From positions 1-41,084 of the forward strand of contig CALWRI010000015.1 of assembly GCA_944383905.1 (NCBI GenBank): 41,084 nucleotides of DNA, written 5' to 3'. The position numbers and the translations under genes are program-made. The DNA comes from an uncultured Christensenellaceae bacterium. GTDB lineage: Bacteria > Bacillota > Clostridia > Christensenellales > UBA3700. Shown here piece after piece: positions 34,475 through 41,084 of the stretch. The notes beneath the pieces are model-generated. The model had not been told where the DNA came from and searched no databases. It was given only the letters and a program-made list of their open reading frames with translations. How positions within the stretch are numbered: position 1 is the stretch's first letter; the number at the start of each line of letters is the position of its first letter.

Positions 34475-34843
34475 TCAGGTGCTTTTCGGCTTTGACTTTG
34501 AAATAAGCGCTATGACGAACCCGAAGGCTATCGCCGCAGTAAATCCTGCCGCAACTGCCGCAAGCCCTCCAGTACACGCCTGATAAAGCCCTTGCTTGGC
34601 TCCCTCGATAGCTCCCGCAGCAAGAGTCTTTCCGAATCCCGTGATAGGGATCGTAATGCCCGCTTTGCCGAAATCTTCGATATATCTGAACAGCCCCACG
34701 GCTTCGAGCAGCGCTCCCGCAAGCAGAAAGGTCACGAGAACGCGCGCGGAAGTCATCTTCGTCTTGTTTATAAGAAGCTGACCGATCGCGCAGACCGCTC
34801 CGCCGACCGCGAAGACCTTGAGATAGGTCAGAAAAATCTCCAT
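34475..34843 (-). CDS. spoVAE: Stage V sporulation protein AE
   Basis: A 122-residue inner forespore membrane protein, part of the SpoVA complex that moves calcium-dipicolinate into the spore and out at germination. It has three to four hydrophobic helices with the family stretches FAVGGAVCAIGQLLINKTKMT, GLFRYIEDFGKAGITIPITGFG and KQGLYQACTGGLAAVAAG. Strong AGGAGG lies upstream; the gap to spoVAD is 12 bases. Last gene of the spoVA cluster; spoVAA, spoVAB and spoVAF are absent, the usual short set of Clostridia. Confidence 0.95.
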   Translation of the reverse strand: MEIFLTYLKVFAVGGAVCAIGQLLINKTKMTSARVLVTFLLAGALLEAVGLFRYIEDFGKAGITIPITGFGKTLAAGAIEGAKQGLYQACTGGLAAVAAGFTAAIAFGFVIALISKSKPKST

Positions 34844-34855
34844 TACGCTCCTCCT

Positions 34856-35860
34856 TTAGATCTCTATCGCCACCGCGTGCGCAATGGCGGGTATGCTTTC
34901 GCCCTGAAGCGAAGAATCCTTTGACAGCATCGCGCCCGTCGGAACGAAAAGTATGCGCTTGAGTCCGCCCTCTTTCATCGTCTTGTACAGATAACTGCAA
35001 AAGACGAGAGAACTGCAACCAGCGCCGGAACCGCCGAGCCCGCACTTTTGTCTGTCTTTGAATATCATGCAGCCGCAGTCGTTGACTCTGTCTTTTACCG
35101 CGCCGCATTCCTGTTCGAGCATCGAACACAGCAGCTCTCTGCCCAGCTTGCCGAGATCCCCCGTCACGATCAGATCGTAATAATCCGCGCCGACGCCTCT
35201 CTCTCGCAGGTGAGCCGATATGGTATCGTATGCCGCTGGCGCCATTGCCGCGCCCATATTGTTGGGGTCGTCAAGCCCCATATCGATTACTTTACCGAGA
35301 GTAAACGCGGTCACTTTAGGGCACTTGAATTTTTGTCTTTCGGTCGTCAGAAGCGCGCATCCGACGCCTGTGACGGTCCATTGCGCGGTCGGAGGCGGCT
35401 GCGTGCCGAGCTCGAGCGGAAATCTGTATTGTCTTTCCGCCGTCGCAAAATGTGAGCTTGTACAGCACACGACGTTTTGCGCACCGCAACAAAGCAACGC
35501 GGCTCCCGTCGCGAGAGACTGACCAAAAGTCGCGCAGGCGCTGTACAGACCGCAGAAAGGCACGTCGAATTCCCTTGCCGAAAACCCCGACGGAACAAGC
35601 TGATTGAGTAGATCTCCGCCCAATATCGCGTCTACGTCCGCAGGATTTTTCCCGGCGTTCTTCAAAAGAGATTCGATCGCGTGCTTTCTCAATTTTATCT
35701 CCGCCTTTTCGTGCGATTTGCAGCCGAATTCGCTCTCGTCGATAACGTAATCGAAGAAATCCCGCAACCTGCCTTTTCCCTCGTCCACGCCGGCAATCGT
35801 TGCTGTGTATGCGATATATACCTTTTTGTCGACGAGATACGTCTGTCTTCCTTTTTTCAT
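34856..35860 (-). CDS. spoVAD: Stage V sporulation protein AD
   Basis: A 334-residue thiolase-fold protein of the SpoVA complex that binds dipicolinic acid and faces the outside of the inner spore membrane. Typical stretches are AYTATIAGVDEGKGRL, DAILGGDLLNQLVPSGFSAREF, GLYSACATFGQSLATGAALL and HFATAERQYRFPLELGTQPPPTAQWTVTG. The ATG overlaps the spoVAC stop (ATGA), with AGGA eight bases upstream. Length is normal. Confidence 0.97.
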   Translation of the reverse strand: MKKGRQTYLVDKKVYIAYTATIAGVDEGKGRLRDFFDYVIDESEFGCKSHEKAEIKLRKHAIESLLKNAGKNPADVDAILGGDLLNQLVPSGFSAREFDVPFCGLYSACATFGQSLATGAALLCCGAQNVVCCTSSHFATAERQYRFPLELGTQPPPTAQWTVTGVGCALLTTERQKFKCPKVTAFTLGKVIDMGLDDPNNMGAAMAPAAYDTISAHLRERGVGADYYDLIVTGDLGKLGRELLCSMLEQECGAVKDRVNDCGCMIFKDRQKCGLGGSGAGCSSLVFCSYLYKTMKEGGLKRILFVPTGAMLSKDSSLQGESIPAIAHAVAIEI

Positions 35861-36303
35861 CTGAAAAGTCCTATGATATAGTATACTGCGCCGATGGCGA
35901 CGGACGCCGAAACACCCGACACTATCACGGGTCCCGCGATCGAAAACATCTTTGCCATAAGTCCGAAGACGATGCCCTCTTTGTTGTACTCTATCGCGGG
36001 AGAAACGATCGAGTTGGCAAACCCGGTGATCGGCAATACCGAGCCCGCGCCGGCGTAATATCCGATTTTGTCATACACGCCCAATCCCGTGAGCAAACTG
36101 CCCAAAAAGATCATCACGACGCCCGTGAGCGCCCCGATCTGCTTTTCGTCGAACGACGGTATGACCGCGGTAAGCAGATCCGCAAAAGCCTGACCTATCA
36201 TGCAGATCAGACCGCCTATCGCGAAAGCAAGGAAAAGAGTTTTTCCCTCTTTAGTCTTCGGGGACGTCTGTTTTACTAACTCCCCGTATTCCTTCTTGTC
36301 CAT
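35857..36303 (-). CDS. spoVAC: Stage V sporulation protein AC
   Basis: A 148-residue integral membrane protein; in Bacillus it behaves as a mechanosensitive channel component for dipicolinate release. After a short cytoplasmic start (MDKKEYGELVKQTSPKTK) come four helices, with LFLAFAIGGLICMIGQAF, SLLTGLGVYDKIGYYAGAGS and PITGFANSIVSPAIEYNKEG. The ribosome site AGGAGAGG lies nine bases before the ATG. A 45-codon frame with its own strong ribosome site overlaps the start. Confidence 0.96.
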   Translation of the reverse strand: MDKKEYGELVKQTSPKTKEGKTLFLAFAIGGLICMIGQAFADLLTAVIPSFDEKQIGALTGVVMIFLGSLLTGLGVYDKIGYYAGAGSVLPITGFANSIVSPAIEYNKEGIVFGLMAKMFSIAGPVIVSGVSASVAIGAVYYIIGLFR

Positions 36304-36388
36304 TTTCGTGAACCTCTCCTCTCGGTCTGCTGACAGGAAAAACAGACTCTTTGTATTCGTTGAAACCTTGAGAATGATTGTCTCTCAT
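36251..36388 (-). CDS. Possible 45-residue ORF between sigF and spoVAC
   Basis: ATG 36388 is preceded at six bases by ACGGAGG, as good a site as any in the window. The frame encodes a hydrophilic peptide of 45 residues starting MRDNHSQGFNEYKESVFPVSRPRG and ending 53 bp inside spoVAC in another frame. It has no membrane helix or known motif. It could be a real small forespore protein, or a leader that couples translation into spoVAC. Without homologues this stays uncertain. Confidence 0.4.
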   Translation of the reverse strand: MRDNHSQGFNEYKESVFPVSRPRGEVHENGQEGIRGVSKTDVPED

Positions 36389-36413
36389 TGCAAACCTCCG
36401 TTTTATATCGGTA

Positions 36414-36440
36414 TTATTTGCCATTTGAGAGAATTTATCC
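36414..36440 (-). promoter_or_regulatory. Weak candidate forespore promoter for the spoVA genes
   Basis: On the minus strand GGATA, 17 bp, AATAATA, between the sigF terminator and spoVAC. This loosely fits the sigma-G pattern (GCATR, 17-18 bp, CATNNTA). The spoVA operon is sigma-G controlled in Bacillus. Confidence 0.25.
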
Positions 36441-36443
36441 AAA

Positions 36444-36470
36444 TAAAAAAGCGACGGTCACGCCGCCGCT
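36444..36470 (-). terminator. Terminator after sigF
   Basis: On the minus strand AGCGGCGG-CGTGA-CCGTCGCT followed by T5; it separates early spoIIA transcription from the late spoVA genes. Confidence 0.85.
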
Positions 36471-36471
36471 C

Positions 36472-37188
36472 TTATGCGAGAGCCTTTTTCATCTCGCTTA
36501 TTATCTTGCTCTCTATCCTCGAAACCTGAACCTGCGAAACTCCGAGGATCTTTGCTATCTCGCTCTGCGTTTTGTCTTTGAAATAACGCAGGACAATCAC
36601 CGTCTTTTCTCTTTCGGGCAAGGTCTTTATAAAGTCCTTTATGATCATCTTGTCCAGCATTTCGTCGCCGTTTTCACCAGTTGCGAGCTTGTCCATGACG
36701 CATTGCGAATTGTCGTCGTCGTATTTCTCGTAAAGCGACACGGGATATTTGCTGCTGTCCATGGCAAAGACGACTTCCTGCGGATCCACGCCCAGCTTTT
36801 CCGCGAGATAATCGACCCCCGGCGCCTCGCCGTGCTCCAATTTGTATTCGCTCGTTATCTGCTGAATCTTGAGCGACGTGGATTTGAGCGCCCTGCTGAC
36901 TTTTATCGCGCCGTCGTCTCTGATAAACCTTTTTATTTCGCCCGCGATCATGGGTACGGCGTAAGTGGAAAACCTGACTCCGAACGAAGCATCGAAATTG
37001 TTGACCGCCTTCACGAGCCCCATTGCCCCGAGCTGAAGAAGATCGTCGTATTCTATCATCTTGTTGCGGTAGCGCGCGGCTATCGATTTTATGAGCGGCA
37101 TATTGTGTACGATGAGCTTTTCTTTCGCGCTCTCGTCTCCGCCCTGCGCCGCTGTGATAAGTCCGACAGTCTCGGTATAATCAAGCAT
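36472..37188 (-). CDS. sigF: Forespore sigma factor F
   Basis: A 238-residue sigma-70-family factor, the first forespore-specific sigma factor. Region 2 shows NMPLIKSIAARY, YDDLLQLGAMGLVKAVNNFD and FSTYAVPMIAGEIKRFIRDDG. Region 3 follows, and region 4 ends with LPEREKTVIVLRYFKDKTQSEIA and LGVSQVQVSRIESK. It is held inactive by SpoIIAB until septation. The ATG overlaps the spoIIAB stop by one base (TAATG) with GAGG upstream. Confidence 0.97.
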   Translation of the reverse strand: MLDYTETVGLITAAQGGDESAKEKLIVHNMPLIKSIAARYRNKMIEYDDLLQLGAMGLVKAVNNFDASFGVRFSTYAVPMIAGEIKRFIRDDGAIKVSRALKSTSLKIQQITSEYKLEHGEAPGVDYLAEKLGVDPQEVVFAMDSSKYPVSLYEKYDDDNSQCVMDKLATGENGDEMLDKMIIKDFIKTLPEREKTVIVLRYFKDKTQSEIAKILGVSQVQVSRIESKIISEMKKALA

Positions 37189-37616
37189 TAAGCAACCTCT
37201 TTTCCGATATTTTTTACCATCGTAACCGTCGTACCTTTACCGGGCGTGGAGTCCACGCGCATCTCGTCCATAAACGTGCCCATCAGAGTGAATCCCATAC
37301 CGCTCCGCTCCTCTTCGGGCTTCGTCGTATAAAACGGCTCCATAGCCTTGGCAACGTCCTCGATGCCCTTGCCGCCGTCGCTGATTATTATTGACAATTT
37401 TCCGTCGTCTACACAAAGATCGAGATAAACGTAATTGCCGCTTTTGCCTTCGTAACCGTGTATCACGCAGTTGGTAAACGCTTCCGAAACCGCGGTCTTT
37501 ATGTCCTCTATCTGTTCGACCGTGGGATCGAGGCTCACGCAAAACGCCGCGACGGTGCTCCTGACGAACGCGTCGTTTGCCATATCTGCGGATATCTTTA
37601 TATAAAGTTTGTTCAT
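37188..37616 (-). CDS. spoIIAB: Anti-sigma F factor SpoIIAB
   Basis: A 142-residue GHKL-fold serine kinase and anti-sigma factor. It binds and inactivates sigma-F and phosphorylates SpoIIAA. The ATP-binding motifs are the N box (AVSEAFTNCVIHGYEG), G1 (ISDGGKGIEDV) and G2 (ERSGMGFTLMGTFMDE). GAGGTC lies just upstream of the ATG; spoIIAA ends seven bases earlier. Confidence 0.97.
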   Translation of the reverse strand: MNKLYIKISADMANDAFVRSTVAAFCVSLDPTVEQIEDIKTAVSEAFTNCVIHGYEGKSGNYVYLDLCVDDGKLSIIISDGGKGIEDVAKAMEPFYTTKPEEERSGMGFTLMGTFMDEMRVDSTPGKGTTVTMVKNIGKEVA

Positions 37617-37623
37617 ACTGACC

Positions 37624-37935
37624 TCACAAATTTATTTTTTGTATTATCTGATATATTCCCGCAAGCGAAAGAATCTTGTCGACGTGCGGATTGGGCGACG
37701 ATATAAATATTCCCGCGCCCTTTCTTTTTAACGCTTTATACCTGCCGAGCAATACTCCTATGCCCGTACTATCCATAAAAGCAAGCCGCGAAAAGTCGAA
37801 AACGAAATTTCTGAACCCGCCGCGATCTATGCGCCTGTCCAAAGCGTCTCTTACGTTCGTCGCGGTATGTTCGTCAAGCTCTCCGTCCAACGCGGCTATC
37901 ACCGTGTCGCCTTTGTTTACCATACTGATCTGCAT
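37624..37935 (-). CDS. spoIIAA: Anti-anti-sigma factor SpoIIAA
   Basis: A 103-residue STAS-domain protein. Unphosphorylated, it displaces sigma-F from SpoIIAB. The phosphorylated serine is S56 in AFMDSTGIGVLLGRY, corresponding to Ser58 of Bacillus. SpoIIE phosphatase, needed to reactivate it, is not in this window. AAGGAG lies six bases before the ATG. First gene of the spoIIA operon. Confidence 0.96.
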   Translation of the reverse strand: MQISMVNKGDTVIAALDGELDEHTATNVRDALDRRIDRGGFRNFVFDFSRLAFMDSTGIGVLLGRYKALKRKGAGIFISSPNPHVDKILSLAGIYQIIQKINL

Positions 37936-37949
37936 AGCCTTCTCCTTTT

Positions 37950-37976
37950 ATTCGTTTAGACAATTATAAATCGGGG
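37950..37976 (-). promoter_or_regulatory. Candidate sigma-H promoter of spoIIA
   Basis: On the minus strand CCCCGATTT, 11 bp, AACGAAT. The -10 fits sigma-H (RNNGAAT) perfectly; the -35 only partly (RNAGGAWWW). spoIIA is sigma-H dependent in Bacillus and Clostridium. A TATAAT is also embedded in the spacer. Confidence 0.4.
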
Positions 37977-37984
37977 GCCAAGTC

Positions 37985-38005
37985 GAAAAAACGCCGCTTT
38001 TGGCG
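37985..38005 (-). terminator. Third hairpin of a terminator run upstream of spoIIA
   Basis: On the minus strand CGCC-AAAAGC-GGCG followed by seven T; a short stem. Confidence 0.5.
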
Positions 38006-38022
38006 ACGTGTGTCAAATAAAG

Positions 38023-38044
38023 AAAAATCCGCTTGAAAGCGGAT
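38023..38044 (-). terminator. Second terminator after the acetyltransferase gene
   Basis: On the minus strand ATCCGC-TTTCAA-GCGGAT followed by T4. Confidence 0.75.
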
Positions 38045-38054
38045 GATCGTATAT

Positions 38055-38078
38055 GAAAAAAGCTCCTTTCAAAGGAGC
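38055..38078 (-). terminator. First terminator after the acetyltransferase gene
   Basis: On the minus strand GCTCCTTT-GA-AAGGAGC followed by six T. Confidence 0.85.
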
Positions 38079-38083
38079 CCTCT

Positions 38084-38680
38084 CTATTTTAAGGGATTAT
38101 AAAACGGATAAGAAGTCTTGTCCGCCTCCGTTATCTGCCGCTTTACCTTGCACGGCACGCCGACGGCGACTACGTTTGCAGGTATCTCTCCCGTCACCAC
38201 GCTGCCCGCGCCGATCACGGTATTCTCTCCTATCTTCGAGCCGCCGAGGATAACGCTGCCCGCGCCTATCCATACGTTGTTTCCGACGGTTACGGATTTT
38301 GCTATTTCAACGCCTTTTTTGCGAAGCTCCGGGTCAACGGGATGTTCCGCGGTCGTAACGGTGCAGTTCGGTCCGATAAATACGTTGTCTCCGAATTTCA
38401 CGGGCAATCCGTCCTGGACGACAAGATTGTGATTTGCATAAAAACTGTCGCCGACGTGGATGTTATAGCCGTAATCGCACCAGAACGGCGGCACTATCAC
38501 CGCGTCCTTGCCCGCGCTGCCGAGCATCTCTTTCAACATTGCGCTCTGCGCTTCGCGGTCGTTGGGGTTGAGCTTGTTGTATTCGAAACATTTGTCTTTG
38601 CACAGCCTGATCTGCTCTTCGTATGCAGGGTTGTAACAGCCCTGAAAGAACATGTTTTCGGGCACGAAAGGTCTTTCCAT
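38084..38680 (-). CDS. Maltose/galactoside O-acetyltransferase-type hexapeptide-repeat enzyme
   Basis: A 198-residue acetyl-CoA-dependent sugar acetyltransferase, probably a trimer. An N-terminal helical Mac-type cap (about 1-60) is followed by left-handed beta-helix repeats (about 60-185), for example NVFIGPNCTV, VTVGNNVWIGAGSVILGGSKIGENTVIGAGSVVTG. The catalytic histidine is probably in TTAEHPVD, and NHNLVVQDG contributes to the active site. ATG 38680 is preferred because AGGAG lies nine bases upstream; the GTG at 38686 is too close to it. Natural substrate unknown. It stands alone between the lipoprotein gene and spoIIA. Confidence 0.92.
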   Translation of the reverse strand: MERPFVPENMFFQGCYNPAYEEQIRLCKDKCFEYNKLNPNDREAQSAMLKEMLGSAGKDAVIVPPFWCDYGYNIHVGDSFYANHNLVVQDGLPVKFGDNVFIGPNCTVTTAEHPVDPELRKKGVEIAKSVTVGNNVWIGAGSVILGGSKIGENTVIGAGSVVTGEIPANVVAVGVPCKVKRQITEADKTSYPFYNPLK

Positions 38681-38835
38681 TAACACAATCTCCTTGTACG
38701 TCTACTGCACGAGTATGCTGTCTTTTGTTCTCACCTTTTTCAGATGTAAACCATAATTCATTTTTGATTATATAACAATCGCCTATATATGTCAATATCG
38801 GAAGGATCGCGCAATAACGCGCAAATAATTAAAAG

Positions 38836-38864
38836 TTTACAAAAATGCTTTGTTATGATAAAAT
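38836..38864 (+). promoter_or_regulatory. Promoter of the lipoprotein gene
   Basis: TTTACA (38836-38841), 17 bp, TAAAAT (38859-38864), with TG before the -10 (extended). Confidence 0.7.
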
Positions 38865-38889
38865 GTACTTATAAAGACGAGGTGCTTTT

Positions 38890-39624
38890 GTGAAAAACAA
38901 ACTGTTCAGATATATCGCGTTCGTATGCGTAGCAATAATTTGCCTTACAGCGGTCGTATCATGCAAAGACTCACAGGAAGACAAGCTCAAAGACTTCTTT
39001 GAAGACGATCTCAAACAGTCTTTCAGAATCGAAATTGTGTACGAAAGTCTGCTAAATGATTATTTTTCGGTCAAGCCTTCAAATTACGTCAACTACCCGG
39101 GCGACGAAGTCACCTTAAGCATTGAAAGCGACTACGGATTTATCGTTTTTTCGCAAATCACGATCGACGGCGAAAGGTTTGAAAACGTAAACGCGCGAAA
39201 TTATTCTTTCATCATGCCTGACGTCAACTGTTACGTTACCATCACTATCGACATCTTGCAATCCGACGAATACCTCGAGGACGACGGTATGTATCTGACC
39301 GAAGTCAACTCTCTGCCGACCGCTGACGGAGAAGATCTGAAAATGCTCGTCTCCTTCGGAGAAAAAACAGTATCCGGCTCTGCATACGTTTCCGGCAATC
39401 TGGTAAAAATGCATGACCTGAAAGTGTTTTCCATGAATGAAAGCGTTATTCCCGACGAGGCGATATACAAAGTCACGCCGAATTACGGAGGAAGCTCTTT
39501 TTATCAAGCCGTGAGCGCAAATATCAGCATCAAAACGGATATGATCTCGTCGGGAGTGTGCCCTATCGTTTTGATCGACACGGACAACAAAAGAGGCATC
39601 GTTTACACCGTAACGGTACCGTGA
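38890..39624 (+). CDS. Lipoprotein of unknown function
   Basis: A 244-residue predicted lipoprotein. The signal peptide (KNKLFRYIAFVCVAIICLTAVVSC) ends in a lipobox with Cys at about 25. The mature part has a beta-rich domain at about 45-125; its YPGDEVTLSIESD...FIMPDVNCYVTI pattern recalls bacterial InlB-B-like repeats, but this is only a resemblance. The second half (about 130-244) is also predicted beta. The start is GTG 38890, with GAGGTG upstream. Monocistronic, with its own promoter. No partner gene suggests a transport or sensing role. Confidence 0.8.
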   Translation: MKNKLFRYIAFVCVAIICLTAVVSCKDSQEDKLKDFFEDDLKQSFRIEIVYESLLNDYFSVKPSNYVNYPGDEVTLSIESDYGFIVFSQITIDGERFENVNARNYSFIMPDVNCYVTITIDILQSDEYLEDDGMYLTEVNSLPTADGEDLKMLVSFGEKTVSGSAYVSGNLVKMHDLKVFSMNESVIPDEAIYKVTPNYGGSSFYQAVSANISIKTDMISSGVCPIVLIDTDNKRGIVYTVTVP

Positions 39625-39645
39625 GAGACATTCGTACCTACGATA

Positions 39646-40137
39646 TCATAAAGTGACGATGGTGTATATTGCCACGCTCGCAACGATTGCAAAAATTACG
39701 GCGCGAGAAATTATATAAGGCACTATATATTTTTTCATCTCCACCCTCTTGTACGCGGGTTTAGACAAAAATGCAAAGGCAACGTATCCGACAAGTCCGA
39801 TCACGTTGCCAATACTCATATATTTTATCTTAAGAAAATAAGCGAGCAACGTGAATATTACGATCAAAGCCAAAAAAGCTACTGCCACAAAATAAAACAT
39901 CTTTGCCCTTTTCTCGTCGAGCAATTTTTTGTTCTTTACATCTTCATCCGATATCAGGTCGTCGATACTGACTTTGAACAGATAGGATACGGCTTTGAGG
40001 CTGTCAATACTCGGATAACCGTTGTCGGTTTCCCATTTGGATACAGCCGTCCTCGTAACGTAAAGTTTTTCCGCAAGTTGTTCTTGCGTAAGTTTATTGT
40101 CAGTCCTCAACTTTTTGAGTTTTTCGCCGAAAGTCAT
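39646..40137 (-). CDS. Cro/C1-type HTH regulator with C-terminal membrane segments
   Basis: A 163-residue protein. Residues 1-62 are a classic Xre helix-turn-helix: FGEKLKKLRTDNKLTQEQLAEKLYVTRTAVSKWE, then PSIDSLKAVSYLFKVSIDDL. Three hydrophobic helices follow, at about 79-101, 108-126 and 137-161. Such HTH-membrane proteins are common in Firmicutes and usually of unknown signal. The ribosome site is AGGAGG. It has a promoter at 40162-40190 with an inverted repeat in the spacer that could be its own operator. No neighbouring transporter or peptidase gene hints at a target. Confidence 0.88.
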   Translation of the reverse strand: MTFGEKLKKLRTDNKLTQEQLAEKLYVTRTAVSKWETDNGYPSIDSLKAVSYLFKVSIDDLISDEDVKNKKLLDEKRAKMFYFVAVAFLALIVIFTLLAYFLKIKYMSIGNVIGLVGYVAFAFLSKPAYKRVEMKKYIVPYIISRAVIFAIVASVAIYTIVTL

Positions 40138-40161
40138 ACTCTCCGCCTCCTTTTCAACTCA

Positions 40162-40190
40162 ATTATATCCCTTGACAGACAGAATGTCAC
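40162..40190 (-). promoter_or_regulatory. Promoter of the HTH-membrane gene with possible operator
   Basis: On the minus strand GTGACA (40190-40185), 17 bp, TATAAT (40167-40162). The inverted repeat TGACA-N7-TGTCA (40173-40189) lies over the -35 and spacer, a suitable place for autorepression. Confidence 0.6.
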
Positions 40191-40425
40191 GACACTTTCC
40201 GTCACATTCGCTTATATGCAAGTTATATGACGATAAATCCTTTCTTGTGCTCCTGTAAAAACGACTGTTTACCGCAAACCGCAAGCATGGGCAGGGGTGT
40301 CTAATTGCATATCTTCTTCCTGCGATGATTGTGAGTTTCTGCAAGCCGCGAAAGCTCCCGACTAACGTCGGTGAGCCGCACCACGGCGCTAAAGCGCTGT
40401 GGTCCGTTAATCCACCTATGCACAC
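40191..40425. other. Structured non-coding stretch between the HTH gene and the tRNA cluster
   Basis: No gene. Two strong adjacent hairpins: GCTCCCGAC-TAAC-GTCGG-T-GAGC (40354-40376) and ACCACGGCGC-TAAA-GCGCTGTGGT (40380-40403). The second has a G-U pair only if read on the plus strand. They sit just before a terminator that works both ways. Possibly a small RNA or repeat remnant; unidentified. Confidence 0.5.
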
Positions 40426-40461
40426 AAAAAACAGACGGCTCGATTGAGTCGTCTGTTTTTT
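40426..40461 (-). terminator. Terminator of the tRNA cluster (symmetrical)
   Basis: AAAAAACAGACGGCTC-GATT-GAGTCGTCTGTTTTTT: an 11-pair stem with A run and T run on either side, so it can act on both strands. It follows tRNA-Tyr directly. Confidence 0.9.
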
Positions 40462-40545
40462 GGTGGGCAGAGGTGGATTCGAACCACCGAAGACAGAGTC
40501 GGCAGATTTACAGTCTGCTCCCTTTGGCCGCTCGGGAATCTGCCC
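40461..40545 (-). tRNA. tRNA-Tyr (GTA)
   Basis: An 85-base cloverleaf with long variable arm (class II), acceptor GGGCAGA/TCTGCCC, anticodon loop CTGTAAA, T-loop GGTTCGAATCC and encoded CCA. The CCA end touches the terminator. Confidence 0.95.
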
Positions 40546-40565
40546 GTATTGTATTGTCGAATTGG

Positions 40566-40641
40566 TGGAGCTGGTGATCGGAATCGAACCAACAACCTGC
40601 TGATTACAAATCAGCTGCTCTGCCAATTGAGCTACACCAGC
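40566..40641 (-). tRNA. tRNA-Thr (TGT)
   Basis: 76 bases, acceptor GCTGGTG/CACCAGC, anticodon stem-loop GCTGATTTGTAATCAGC with TGT, T-loop GGTTCGATTCC, encoded CCA. Confidence 0.95.
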
Positions 40642-40657
40642 AAGGTACCCTTTCGGG

Positions 40658-40733
40658 TGGTGCCTCGGGGCGGAATCGAACCACCGACACGGGGATTTTC
40701 AGTCCCCTGCTCTACCGACTGAGCTACCGAGGC
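40658..40733 (-). tRNA. tRNA-Phe (GAA)
   Basis: 76 bases, acceptor GCCTCGG/CCGAGGC, anticodon stem-loop GGGGACTGAAAATCCCC with GAA, encoded CCA. Its product is the ligand of the T-box leader before pheS at 33491-33719. Confidence 0.95.
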
Positions 40734-40776
40734 ATAAATTTGGAGATTTATACAAATCTCCGAAACTTCTATAAAT

Positions 40777-40853
40777 TGGCGACTCGGAAGGGATTCGAAC
40801 CCTCGACCTCTAGCGTGACAGGCTAGCGTTCTAACCAACTGAACTACCGAGCC
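40777..40853 (-). tRNA. tRNA-Asp (GTC)
   Basis: 77 bases, acceptor GGCTCGG/CCGAGTC (one G-U), anticodon loop CTGTCAC with GTC, discriminator G, encoded CCA. Confidence 0.95.
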
Positions 40854-40868
40854 AATTTGTATTTAATG

Positions 40869-40945
40869 TGGTGGGCCATCAAGGACTCGAACCTTGGACC
40901 GACCGGTTATGAGCCGGTTGCTCTAACCAACTGAGCTAATGGCCC
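40869..40945 (-). tRNA. tRNA-Met (CAT)
   Basis: 77 bases, acceptor GGGCCAT/ATGGCCC fully paired, anticodon loop CTCATAA with CAT, encoded CCA. The paired 1-72 end rules out the initiator. An elongator Met tRNA is likely; a lysidine-modified Ile tRNA with the same anticodon cannot be fully excluded by eye. Confidence 0.88.
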
Positions 40946-40965
40946 CCGGATTAGCTTGTTATCGC

Positions 40966-41042
40966 TGGTCGGGGTGAAGAGATTCGAACTCCCGGCCCCA
41001 TGGTCCCAAACCACGTGCGCTACCAAGCTGCGCTACACCCCG
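40966..41042 (-). tRNA. tRNA-Pro (TGG)
   Basis: 77 bases, acceptor CGGGGTG/CACCCCG, anticodon loop TTTGGGA with TGG, encoded CCA. First tRNA of the cluster inside the window; a TATATT on the minus strand (41077-41072) about 30 bp upstream may be its -10 box, with the -35 at or beyond the window end. Confidence 0.95.
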
Positions 41043-41084
41043 AAATTCGTTTCCTTCCGTGCGACTGTTACAATATACAACATT

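Noticed and set aside
40159..40626. A 155-codon minus-strand frame
   Set aside because: It runs through tRNA-Tyr, part of tRNA-Thr and the terminator, so it is not a protein gene.

Overview
The window looks like a chromosomal segment of a spore-forming member of the Firmicutes, most likely a Clostridia lineage. The evidence is a complete spoIIA (spoIIAA-spoIIAB-sigF) locus next to spoVAC-spoVAD-spoVAE, a yunB homologue, a T-box leader in front of pheST, a LexA-type SOS box in front of lexA, strong AGGAGG-type ribosome sites and tRNA genes with encoded CCA. Codon use favours C/G-ending codons while the intergenic DNA is AT-rich, and this produces very long antisense open frames that are not genes. 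No genus can be named from sequence alone.

Layout. 1-646: three and a half tandem copies of a 182-184 bp non-coding unit, each with a terminator-like hairpin. 787-3478: an ECF sigma factor overlapping a gene for a membrane-anchored, anti-sigma-like protein with a very large outer domain. 3626-5988: proC and rnhA (overlapping), then a TVP38/DedA-type membrane protein. 6184-7893 (minus): a PadR-type DNA-binding domain fused through a long acidic linker to a multi-pass membrane domain. 7954-9373: a gene-poor AT-rich stretch. 9459-11240: a XerS-like tyrosine recombinase and lexA with its SOS box. 11273-11756: non-coding DNA with three further LexA-like sites. 11807-19862 (minus): miaB-mutS-mutL-miaA-ynbB, an operon for tRNA modification and mismatch repair, with a promoter whose predicted start falls on the miaB ATG. 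19922-22177: a class A penicillin-binding protein, divergent from miaB.

22503-33719 (minus): one long colinear unit pheS-pheT-U32 protein-mutS2-small membrane protein-cysteine desulfurase-thiI, headed by a T-box leader. 33746-37935 (minus): sporulation block (spoIIAA, spoIIAB, sigF, a possible 45-residue ORF, spoVAC, spoVAD, spoVAE, yunB). 38084-38680 (minus): a hexapeptide-repeat acetyltransferase, followed by a run of terminators that insulates spoIIA. 38890-39624: a lipoprotein. 39646-40137 (minus): a Cro/C1-type regulator with membrane segments. 40461-41042 (minus): six tRNA genes (Pro, Met, Asp, Phe, Thr, Tyr in transcription order) ending at a strong terminator.

How parts work together. 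SpoIIAA/SpoIIAB/SigmaF form the forespore partner-switch, and SpoVAC/AD/AE form the dipicolinate channel made later in the forespore. The desulfurase probably feeds sulfur to ThiI. MutS and MutL form the mismatch-repair pair, beside LexA-controlled SOS functions. No clear new defence or mobile system is present. The least explained items are the 182-bp structured repeat array, the LexA-like site pair in non-coding DNA, the apparent leaderless promoters of miaB and yunB, the membrane-fused PadR and ECF systems, and the 45-residue ORF between sigF and spoVAC.
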